A DNA stretch of 64,000 bases from Emticicia sp040253585 (lineage in GTDB: Bacteria; Bacteroidota; Bacteroidia; Cytophagales; Spirosomataceae): contig NZ_JBELAU010000012.1 of assembly GCF_040253585.1 (NCBI RefSeq), positions 124,001 through 188,000 of the forward strand, in the 5' to 3' direction. The notes under the pieces were generated by a model. The model made no database searches and was not told where the DNA came from. It was given only the letters and a program-made list of their open reading frames with translations. Within the stretch, counting starts at the first letter, position 1; every line of letters begins with the position of its first letter. The position numbers and the translations under genes are program-made. Of this stretch, positions 52,401-59,792 are shown in pieces.

Positions 52401-55024
52401 TGATTTTTGTCTTTACGTTGGGCTTTTTTGTGTGGTTGGCTTCTACGAATCGCTTTGTGTTTTTTGGGCAAGACTTTCCGTTTTTGAGTCTGACCAGTAA
52501 ACTGAGTTTGCTGCTGCCACTGACGCTGTTTTTTATTCCGTTGCTCAATCAGCCCATCGAACGCAAAATCAAAACCATTGCTCCGACCTATGATTTTACT
52601 CGTTATGGCATATTTTTCGGAACGGTGGCGGTGTTTCTTTTGGTGAGTGGTCGGTCGAATAATCTCCGAGAAGAAAACTTTCAGATTACGTTGAGCAAAA
52701 CCGAAACGGCTATCAACAAAAACCTCAATGACTTGTTCAATGATATTCAGGATACGCTCCGAACGAGCAATAATGGAGCATTGAACAAAGAAAATATGAT
52801 TCCGCAAGATTTATCAAAAATCCTGTCGATTTTGCTGAAATCTGACGAGTTTAAGGCTTTGTACGATACTTCGGACACTTATTCGCAGAGTATTTTTGAT
52901 ATTCTGCGTAAAAATCCTGCCTATGCTTTTAGGCAAGATAGCCCGATTTACATTCGCTACGACAGTGACCGTTATCAGTCGGTTTATAACAAACATTTGT
53001 ATCTCGAATTACCGCCTTATCAAGACAAAACCGCTTGGAAAGGTAATTTGTATCAAGAAAGTGCAGACTCGACGGTTTATCCGATACTCAGGATTCATAA
53101 CCGAATAATCAATACCACAAAGTTTCCGTTTTTTGCGGGTTCAGAGGGAGGTACGCTCAAAGTTGCGGTATTGCCACCTACTTGGTTTGTGGGAATTTCG
53201 GAGCCAATTGTGTTGCTCAATTTGCAAAACGAAGTCAAACGCAAAACCACTACTATTGACATCGTTTCGAGCCAAAGAGAAGAAGTTTTGAGTCAAGATA
53301 TTAGTGGATTTGTAAATAAATTCGATATCGACGAACTTGCCCAAGTGACCGAAGACAAAAAGCATTTCTTGGTGTCGTTTTCAAAAAACAATAATCATGC
53401 TTTTATGAGCAATTATTGGGTCAATGGCAAGCAACGCATGGTTTATCCGATGGCCGAAAAATTATTTTGGGCGTATAATTACAGTAATGCTCTGAAATCG
53501 GCCTATAATGTTGATACTTTGTTGAAAACGAACGCCACTATTTCGCTTGATTATGAGTTGAATAAGCAAGTTCATGACACCGTTTTGTATAGTTTCCGAA
53601 ATAAGTTTAAGCATGTGCCTAATTTCAAATTTGCTGTAATGGCCGCCGATGGTGATGGAAAAATTAGGTTAATGCAAGATTATGTAAAAAACAGGAAATT
53701 AATCGACCCTAACAACGCCCTTGCTATTGAAGAAATGAACCAAAAGTATTTTTTCTTTAGCAATAACAAAAACGAGCGTGACCAATGGGGAAATACCAAT
53801 TTGTTGCATTTGGCTTACGGCCCAGGTTCGTCGATTAAACCTTTGGTTTATGCTTCGGTTGCATCGCAGCTCAATGCTGGTTGGGAAAATTTGATTTTAC
53901 AGCCAGCTCAGGCGAGTGTGTTTTCGGTACAAAAGGGCGATACAAAAGAATCGGCTGGACAATATGCGGGCTATGTACTTCCGAAAAGAAAAGGCTGGAT
54001 TGATGAACACGGTGAACGTTGGGGAAGTATCGGTGCGGTGCAATACCTACAAACATCAAGTAATTTTTATCATTCGGCATTATTGTTTTTGGGTTCGTAT
54101 CACCGAGACGATTTCAAGAAAAATAATCAATACAAAATCGAAAATGCACTTTCCACTAAATTAAATGACCCCAATAATCAGTTTCCTGCACTCGAAGTGG
54201 GGGGCGTGTCTTATCGCTTGAAATCGTTCAAAGAAAAAGCATGGCCTCGAAGCTCAAAAGACGAAAAAACGTATTTTGGTAATGAAAAGTCGCTTTTGGC
54301 TCTCGGAATCGACAAAAATCTGGGCTTAATCGTGGAAGATATTGATAAAACCGACCGCAATATCAAAGGTAAGGGTAGGGTAGATTACGCTGATTCAGTG
54401 GTCTATGATAAACTTCGAGAGCAACAAGTAGGCGGATTTTTGTGGAGTTTTCCAGAGCAATCGTATTTTATTCAAGCCGAACGAAAACACCCAAATGCAC
54501 TCACAAATTTTTTCAATGGTTTGAAAAACCCAACCTTGGGCGGAACACCGTATAACGTAACGCCAATGAAAATGACCGAGATGTTTGGCAAGATGATTAG
54601 CCAAAACAAAGATTATAGCCTGCACCTCACGAACCGTGATTTTGGAAAATCGACTTGGAAAATTGACAGCACTTGGCAGAATGAAACTTTTGTAGATTTT
54701 ATGCAACAAAATTTGCTTGAAGGCATGAAACAAGTATTGCTCGGTGGTGGAACGGCATCAGGTTTATTTGGTGGCACGAATGTTTACCGAAATTATTATT
54801 GCTACGCCAAAACTGGAACAATCAAAGAAGGAAAACAGAACGATTCGAAGCGTTTGGCTTTGATAATTTCGCAAAATGATTTAACCCAAACTTTTGGTCA
54901 ACCGAATAAGTTTTATGTGGTTTATTTTACGGCCAACGAAGCCGATAACCAAGAGTGGGCGGTTTATCGAGCCATTATTAATCAAATTATTGATTCCGAA
55001 TCCTTTAAAAATTATATGAGATAA
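49484..55024 (+). CDS. Giant membrane protein with PBP transpeptidase domain (SEDS-PBP-like)
   Basis: The 1846-residue protein has about three TMs in the first 95 residues, a periplasmic region (about 100-505), a cluster of about a dozen TMs (508-1056), and a periplasmic C-terminal part. Residues about 1430-1846 are a penicillin-binding transpeptidase with all three motifs: PGSSIKP (Ser1449 nucleophile, Lys1452), SSN (1525-1527) and KTGT (1776-1779), plus VTPMKMTEMFGKM. In the TM cluster, a long loop (about 830-924) then IAEFGSLIVYLLLML, three helices and one more TM before the PBP part reproduces the order SEDS TM7, long loop, TM8-10, then the PBP anchor. The SEDS Asp is not clearly kept. 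The SEDS assignment is inference; the PBP part is clear. Confidence 0.78.
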   Translation: MTKSKIIILSLLLIGLVVGLYFFLNLFSLFLCGVIVFSLLFFLGIISSERIIDGPEFQKRFPSLDKQALNAKRLATYKFFSTFLGLTLLTLTFLASVYVLRKYQQPSESKPYFNNADYHAVSNIGVAFNQSLTLSTNANQPSVDGLWSNENGTFKARQTNSGSFELSFDRYFEPVFVRKSADEAFTPVNTIFRKSINNNFTISNDSVSVRCTNIKTVDEAPLWKRLLGKDQIRNVYSLTIRCDAKSILRQLNLSSSFEDEIEVTDVALEKGKKLYTILIENDGFVSKKAQSKQVLERILQNIGDAYLLKNPNTENSLTFFPTNDFFENGYSLTVDGSVVSPMLQSKSTIDANSRFFIGFYNIRKQYFFSAIDKNKYPNSTKNVALMFDFPQFFDLSAQKEAIEIGTKQVRFLNNHYTQLLNASSLKEGFLFHENLRNAQSNLFSGTMIYTINQAGVGFSGEMTDNFQNDQKASVFKKNFTLSSQDKNHEWLFHVRDFSANGFSLNSNLMYLSILFLLLVFTLLFNAGQKLERIEPIIFTVIYALLAYRFLLLWRVATFPPLENISKYELENTLIQFDFTLGSFTLPVPLTFLVPALFIIFLNIYRWKKSAFEQLLAKYHAEPKRYLYFHIGLLLVCGLLLKIANFDLIVRIFGIFIPLVSYLFFSVRINQQTDFQPKSEPYFRNKILGFTHKFFNYLAENQEFYLTLATFIFFAIFDRGFGVLFLLFLLLKNIFVSFLRKPYSAHSGSRWSMFWQPNNYWIYGIISLLIYLLFIGYKPLFHKLLIHRNIILIIVIACSTLYLYLTKPKKNQNKILGIGLALVLVLVIPFSRNFIDNIIDDQIKSVAQRASLIYQPIDDLIAESDYSSFKERKIIETAEGQWFINSYLNKTENDSKRIDFKPHFNRGVNYSTQTRDVVLPRYVIAEFGSLIVYLLLMLLAIPMLVHLMGYQLYQQDSNNKTRFAPQSYGGSIALIFVFTLGFFVWLASTNRFVFFGQDFPFLSLTSKLSLLLPLTLFFIPLLNQPIERKIKTIAPTYDFTRYGIFFGTVAVFLLVSGRSNNLREENFQITLSKTETAINKNLNDLFNDIQDTLRTSNNGALNKENMIPQDLSKILSILLKSDEFKALYDTSDTYSQSIFDILRKNPAYAFRQDSPIYIRYDSDRYQSVYNKHLYLELPPYQDKTAWKGNLYQESADSTVYPILRIHNRIINTTKFPFFAGSEGGTLKVAVLPPTWFVGISEPIVLLNLQNEVKRKTTTIDIVSSQREEVLSQDISGFVNKFDIDELAQVTEDKKHFLVSFSKNNNHAFMSNYWVNGKQRMVYPMAEKLFWAYNYSNALKSAYNVDTLLKTNATISLDYELNKQVHDTVLYSFRNKFKHVPNFKFAVMAADGDGKIRLMQDYVKNRKLIDPNNALAIEEMNQKYFFFSNNKNERDQWGNTNLLHLAYGPGSSIKPLVYASVASQLNAGWENLILQPAQASVFSVQKGDTKESAGQYAGYVLPKRKGWIDEHGERWGSIGAVQYLQTSSNFYHSALLFLGSYHRDDFKKNNQYKIENALSTKLNDPNNQFPALEVGGVSYRLKSFKEKAWPRSSKDEKTYFGNEKSLLALGIDKNLGLIVEDIDKTDRNIKGKGRVDYADSVVYDKLREQQVGGFLWSFPEQSYFIQAERKHPNALTNFFNGLKNPTLGGTPYNVTPMKMTEMFGKMISQNKDYSLHLTNRDFGKSTWKIDSTWQNETFVDFMQQNLLEGMKQVLLGGGTASGLFGGTNVYRNYYCYAKTGTIKEGKQNDSKRLALIISQNDLTQTFGQPNKFYVVYFTANEADNQEWAVYRAIINQIIDSESFKNYMR

Positions 55025-55471
55025 ATGAAAAATATGCAAAAAATCTATGCTTTTTTTGGCATTATCATACTTGTATTGGGGATTTATGTCTGGAATTTAT
55101 CAATTAAGCCCAAACCGTTTGAATTACGCAAACCCGAAAAAAACGATGAACTTTCTGAGCGAAATATCGTGAAGATTCGAGTAGATAGTCTGACCAAAAT
55201 TATTGATTTGGCTTACGAAGATGATGCCACGGTTTCGATGGCAGATGATGATAGATTTCAAGTGAAGCTGCGTAATCAAGGTAATAGTATTACAAATTTT
55301 TATAACGATAACCCAAGATTGCTGGAAACTGACGACGACAGGTTTTCGATAAAACATGAAAAAAACACAGTCGAGGCAAGTTTTAAAATCGAAACAGCGG
55401 GGCAGGTAAAATACGCTTTCGTACCTACTGATGTGGTTTATAAATTATCCGAATTAGCCTATAACAAATGA
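55025..55471 (+). CDS. Small membrane-anchored periplasmic protein
   Basis: The 148-residue protein has an N-terminal membrane anchor (about 7-25, FFGIIILVLGIYVWNL) and a soluble part that would face the periplasm, rich in charged residues (DDATVSMADDDRF, DNPRLLETDDDRF: a near-repeat of the ADDDRF/TDDDRF motif at about 73-78 and 101-106). No known domain. Its ATG directly follows the stop of the giant PBP gene, and its stop overlaps the next gene by 4 bases, so it is an integral operon member. Confidence 0.72.
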   Translation: MKNMQKIYAFFGIIILVLGIYVWNLSIKPKPFELRKPEKNDELSERNIVKIRVDSLTKIIDLAYEDDATVSMADDDRFQVKLRNQGNSITNFYNDNPRLLETDDDRFSIKHEKNTVEASFKIETAGQVKYAFVPTDVVYKLSELAYNK

Positions 55472-56799
55472 GTAATTATATGTCGAATATTAATCAAAAC
55501 AACTTTATTGAATTTCTTAAATTTCTGGAAAGAAAACATCCACAAATTAGGTTTTCGAGCGATAAATTGGATGCTCTAAAAAGAATTGATAATCAGCAGA
55601 TTAGTCAATATCTTTCGTTGGTTTATGAAAAGTTTTCGTTAGATGGGAGTTCAGAGGAAAGAACTTTTACAGCTCTGAAAAGTGAAGAAGAACTCCGAAA
55701 AAATACTGAATACATAACGCCAGATGTAATTGAGGAAATACCGAGAATAGAACCCGTAGTTCCTGTATATAATTTGGAGCGAAATTATCCTGAGCCAACG
55801 CCCAAAGTTGAGGTAGAGCGAGTGACACCTACCTATAATGTAGAGCAGAAACCACTTGAACCAGCATCAAAACCCAGTGTGGAGGTTGAGCGTACGCCCA
55901 AACCAACGCCACCCTCGAATACCACACCTCCGCCAAGAACTGTTTCGACCGATAATTATGTTGCACCAAATCATACAACCAGAAATGTTTTTTTTATTGC
56001 GTTGCTGGGAGTGTTAGCTTATGTAGGTTATGAGTTTTATGAATACCAAAAACTCGGAACGGTCTATGCCCTAAGTAATGAATTGATTATCAGGGATTCA
56101 TCAAAAAAAGATGGAAAGTTTTTGGGCAGTGCCGACCTCTTTGGTAAAAACATGGATAAAAATAACGTAGAAGTACCAACGACCTCGGAGTTAAAATTGT
56201 ATTCAAATGACCTACAAGGAGGTTATTACAAGGTAATTGTGAGCGACACACCATTTTTTAGTTTCTTGTTCAATAACGACGAAGGCTATGTTTATTCAAA
56301 GTATTTTACGACCGACAAGAAAAAGCAGGATTTATACAAGGCTATTTTTGAGCCAATCAAAGAAGATTATTATGAGTTAAAGCATCTCGAATTTGCTTAC
56401 CGAACCATGATTGTCAATGCGATAGAAAATACCCCTTCGATGAAAGGCTTAGTATTGAAAGAATCGTGCGATATACAACCCGTAACGGCTAAAAAAATGC
56501 CTCTACGCATTGGGCAAGAGCAAAACAAAGACCGCACGGTTTTCCATGCACTTGTGCAGCTATCTGATGGAAATTATTATTCAATCATAGCCAATGGATT
56601 TTATAATGTATCGCAGGTAAATCAGATTTACTTGAATGGCGAACCAATGACAAACCCTGGTAAATTTGTAAACAAAGGAAAATATTTTGAATGGGAAAGT
56701 TGTGATAAAACCATGACTGCCAGAAGCAACGGACAACCATTTGATGCATTTACATCAGAAGTAGTAACTGAGGAAGTCCCTGAGGAAGCAGGACTGTAA
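55468..56799 (+). CDS. TM protein with Pro-rich linker and SH3b-like domain
   Basis: The 443 residues run from a helical cytoplasmic domain (about 1-80) through a Pro/Val/Glu-rich linker (about 90-165) with repeated YNxE/VEVER units, a single transmembrane helix (about 173-190, NVFFIALLGVLAYVGYEFYE), to a periplasmic region that starts with an SH3b-like fold (about 195-275: GTVYALSNELIIRD, YYKVIVSD, EGYVYSKYF). A C-terminal domain (280-443) is unknown. SH3b domains often bind peptidoglycan, which fits the neighbouring transpeptidase. Last gene of the operon, ended by a terminator. Confidence 0.72.
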   Translation: MSNYMSNINQNNFIEFLKFLERKHPQIRFSSDKLDALKRIDNQQISQYLSLVYEKFSLDGSSEERTFTALKSEEELRKNTEYITPDVIEEIPRIEPVVPVYNLERNYPEPTPKVEVERVTPTYNVEQKPLEPASKPSVEVERTPKPTPPSNTTPPPRTVSTDNYVAPNHTTRNVFFIALLGVLAYVGYEFYEYQKLGTVYALSNELIIRDSSKKDGKFLGSADLFGKNMDKNNVEVPTTSELKLYSNDLQGGYYKVIVSDTPFFSFLFNNDEGYVYSKYFTTDKKKQDLYKAIFEPIKEDYYELKHLEFAYRTMIVNAIENTPSMKGLVLKESCDIQPVTAKKMPLRIGQEQNKDRTVFHALVQLSDGNYYSIIANGFYNVSQVNQIYLNGEPMTNPGKFVNKGKYFEWESCDKTMTARSNGQPFDAFTSEVVTEEVPEEAGL

Positions 56800-56822
56800 A
56801 GATAAATTAATGACTTACAACA

Positions 56823-56849
56823 AAAAAGCACCCTTTTAAGGTGCTTTTT
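56823..56849 (+). terminator. Terminator of envelope operon
   Basis: AAAAAGCACC (56823-56832) and GGTGCTTTTT (56840-56849) form a 10-bp stem with a 7-base loop, followed by GCGTTTTTT. It closes the operon that starts at 45551. Confidence 0.88.
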
Positions 56850-57059
56850 GCGTTTTTTGAGGTCCCGAGCGGATTCGAGGATGTGTTGATAATCAGTGTT
56901 TTAGCTTAGAAAAACGATTTGGGTATCAATATGGGTAGCAAATATGTTATTATTACCTCCCAATGATAAGGTAAAAATAGAATGTACCGAAAAATAAAAA
57001 TGAATATTAAAATTAAGGTAAACCAAATATATTCGGCATAAATTAATTAACAGACCTTT

Positions 57060-58382
57060 ATGAAAAAATTAACCTGCACTCTTGGTATCTTTTTGGTATT
57101 TCTATTTCCATTGAGTATTGTTGCTCAAGACCTAAACTCTTTGAAATCTTATTTAGATGATTTATCAAACCCTACATTAGCACAAGTACAAAGGAAAGAC
57201 CCTGAAAAATGTTTTGTTAAAATATTATCAGACCCATCTTTAAATAAACTATTTGCACAAAAAATGGCATATTATCTTTCAGGCGGGACTGATGTGAGTC
57301 TTTTTAGAAATTATGCTAAATATGATGCTGCCGATGGAAAGACAACCATAGGGTTCAACTTTATACGTCCTAAAAGTGATAATAAATACATAAAAAGAAT
57401 CTATAATATCGGATTAGTAAGTGATAAAGTAGGGAAACTATTTGCAGACACTAAGGTTTCAAATAACGTTGGACTATCATTCAATTTAACTTTTTTAAGG
57501 AGAGGGACTATTGGAACAGAGAAAGACTGCAACGATAAAACAATTATTGATGCAATGCAAAAAAGACGAGAGTTTTTAAAAGAATCTTTAACAAAACTTG
57601 CAGATAATGAGGTAAGTGAATTTAAAAAATTACAGTTATCGAATACTAATTTTCAAGCTTTTACCGATTCAGAACTGAAAAGCTTTGAAAAAGAATTGTA
57701 TAAAAAGTACAGAGATAAATTTACCGATGATGAACTCACATACGCAAAGGATAAAATTAAAACCATCAGTAAAGGTTTTGTCTCAATTGGGGGGTATCTA
57801 CCGATAAAGGGAAATGATTATAAGTTTGTAAATAAACAGAATGACACAACCACCAATAACTTTAAACCATGGGATTTGTACGTAAAAGGTAATTGGTTTT
57901 ATGAGAGAAATATTTTTAATGTGTTGGTTACTCCCACAGTCGGTGTCAAGGCTTACAATTCGGCAACTTTATATACCATCTATGCTGACCTTGATGAATC
58001 AACTGGAAAGCAGTCTTTGTATAACACTTTAGGAGTAAAGTATGATAAGCCTAATGATACTTATACTGGTCTTTCGGACTATATTTGGCTGGGATACTGG
58101 GGTATAAAAGCCCTTGTTACGCCCAAATTCATTAAAGGGAATTGGTTGTCGAGTTTTGCAGTAGCTCCATCATATAATCAAACATTTGGGAAGTACTCTA
58201 TTCAAGATTTAGGTTTAGATTTTATTTTTGGACTGCCTTCGCAAGATGAAAAAGGAATATCTGTCAATTTATCGCTTAAATGGTTAGATATAAAAGATGC
58301 AATTGTTTCCGAAGAAAATAAAAAGAACTATTTTGTGATAAACCTTGGATTGGCAGTTCCTCTTAGTAAGCTTGCTTACTAA
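57060..58382 (+). CDS. Exported protein, likely outer-membrane, unknown family
   Basis: The 440 residues have a signal peptide (to about 22, SIVAQ), a mixed N-terminal part with helices at about 165-235, and a C-terminal half of alternating strands with aromatic ends (WDLYVKGNWFYERNIF, YIWLGYWGIKALVTP, YFVINLGLAVPLSKLAY) that looks like an outer-membrane barrel or surface beta fold. It is not recognised. It follows the envelope operon after its terminator (260 bases), so it may be an independently transcribed companion (inference). Confidence 0.6.
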   Translation: MKKLTCTLGIFLVFLFPLSIVAQDLNSLKSYLDDLSNPTLAQVQRKDPEKCFVKILSDPSLNKLFAQKMAYYLSGGTDVSLFRNYAKYDAADGKTTIGFNFIRPKSDNKYIKRIYNIGLVSDKVGKLFADTKVSNNVGLSFNLTFLRRGTIGTEKDCNDKTIIDAMQKRREFLKESLTKLADNEVSEFKKLQLSNTNFQAFTDSELKSFEKELYKKYRDKFTDDELTYAKDKIKTISKGFVSIGGYLPIKGNDYKFVNKQNDTTTNNFKPWDLYVKGNWFYERNIFNVLVTPTVGVKAYNSATLYTIYADLDESTGKQSLYNTLGVKYDKPNDTYTGLSDYIWLGYWGIKALVTPKFIKGNWLSSFAVAPSYNQTFGKYSIQDLGLDFIFGLPSQDEKGISVNLSLKWLDIKDAIVSEENKKNYFVINLGLAVPLSKLAY

Positions 58383-58408
58383 AATATAAATTCCCACTAT
58401 TTATGCAC

Positions 58409-58469
58409 TTTAGGAGCATATTACTATCTTTTTATCTTTGATTTTGAAGGTAAGTAGTATGCTCCTAAA
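58409..58469. terminator. Long hairpin between convergent genes
   Basis: TTTAGGAGCATATTACT (58409-58425) and AGTAGTATGCTCCTAAA (58453-58469) pair over 17 bases with one G-T pair, around a 27-base spacer. It lies between the exported-protein gene and mcrC; terminator role inferred. Confidence 0.7.
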
Positions 58470-58472
58470 TCT

Positions 58473-59792
58473 TTATTCCATAACTGGTTTTATGATTTTT
58501 CTTAATTGCATCTCCAACGCCACCTCCAAATCCATCAAACTCTCATCCGAATATATTTCCATATCCATTGCAGAAATGTTTATCATAGGATTGTTTCCTA
58601 ATGAATCACTAATTGTGAAGTGAGCTGCACTATCGCCTCTTGTGGCAGGGTAAATCAATAAAACATTATGCACGCCACGTCTGTAAGCATAAGCCAGCAT
58701 TTGGTACATATCCGCTTGTGAGATGCCTTGCTTTGAATCAGCATTATGTTGTCTTATTTTATACTTTGTATCAATAATCATTCGTGGATTTTTGAGTACA
58801 ATGTCTGTTTTCATTTTGAAAACTTGCTCATTGGTAAGAAACGTTTCCTTCTGTGACTTCGGCTTTGTTTCGGGTAAGTGTTTTTCAATGAATCCGAAAA
58901 TAAAATCCTCAAAAATTACTTCCATTGGCAGTAATAAACAAAAATTACTATTCAAACTATCATTGGTACTGATGGATGTTGATTCTAAAAACATTCGACA
59001 CATTTCCAATATTACATTTAGTTCTTGGTACAATGGATTCAATTTTACCAAGTCGCAATCTGATGCTTGGCAATACTCATCTGACACATCATCCAAAAGA
59101 AATAGTATAGAATTGAGTTTTTCTTGGTTGATTGTGCTGGAACTAACCGAGAGTAGCAGTCGGGTTACATACTTTACAACTCTATTGAACTGATTATCAA
59201 ACAAAAAAGGCTCGTAAGTGCAGTACAAATATTGGTATCTTCCTCTCGATAAATTATTCTTTATGTATTCGTTCATCGCCAATCTACCTCTTAGGAAGCT
59301 ACTTTCTTCGGTTACTTCTTGGTAGGCTTGATAAGGCTGATTGTTTAGCGTTTCTTCTGTTTGGTGAGCAAATATATAAATGAGTGCTTCGAGCCAATCA
59401 TCTGCAAACTCTTTATCAAGAGGTAATTGTGCAAATGGAAACCGAATACGTTTACTATAACTGAGCCAATAAAACAAATGCTTTAGTATCGAAGAAGGGC
59501 TTTTGTCTTTACAGATTTTTGGATAAATATTTATTCGTTGTCCTTCATACTGGATAAAACCAACATAGTTTCTGGCTCTGATAAATGAGCCATCAAATGA
59601 TATAAATCGCTGCTTATTTCGACCGAAAATAGCCTGTTCTTCTTCGCTGAATTCCTGTTCGGTTTCGTCAACTTCATAACGGAAACGATTACGAGTTTTC
59701 CATACGTCATTCAAGTATGACTTAAATCCATCGACATCGGTTGTTGGAAGTTTATGGTATTTATCAAACTCAAAGAGATTAATTACCTGCAT
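58473..59792 (-). CDS. mcrC: McrC subunit of 5-methylcytosine restriction system
   Basis: This 439-residue protein is the nuclease subunit of a McrBC-type type IV restriction system, which cuts methylated foreign DNA when driven by the McrB motor. The N-terminal region with FISFDGSFIRARNYVGFIQ is the McrC winged part that contacts McrB. The C-terminal PD-(D/E)xK nuclease shows TDIVLKNPRMIIDTKYK, with Asp, Asp and Lys in catalytic order. The ATG lies inside the last codons of mcrB (14-base overlap), so the two are translationally coupled. The 3' end is convergent with the exported-protein gene. Confidence 0.93.
   Translation of the reverse strand: MQVINLFEFDKYHKLPTTDVDGFKSYLNDVWKTRNRFRYEVDETEQEFSEEEQAIFGRNKQRFISFDGSFIRARNYVGFIQYEGQRINIYPKICKDKSPSSILKHLFYWLSYSKRIRFPFAQLPLDKEFADDWLEALIYIFAHQTEETLNNQPYQAYQEVTEESSFLRGRLAMNEYIKNNLSRGRYQYLYCTYEPFLFDNQFNRVVKYVTRLLLSVSSSTINQEKLNSILFLLDDVSDEYCQASDCDLVKLNPLYQELNVILEMCRMFLESTSISTNDSLNSNFCLLLPMEVIFEDFIFGFIEKHLPETKPKSQKETFLTNEQVFKMKTDIVLKNPRMIIDTKYKIRQHNADSKQGISQADMYQMLAYAYRRGVHNVLLIYPATRGDSAAHFTISDSLGNNPMINISAMDMEIYSDESLMDLEVALEMQLRKIIKPVME

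Noticed and set aside
52349..52807. Minus-strand frame of 152 residues opposite the giant PBP gene
   Set aside because: His/Lys/Arg-rich shadow product without any domain; the + frame is continuous.
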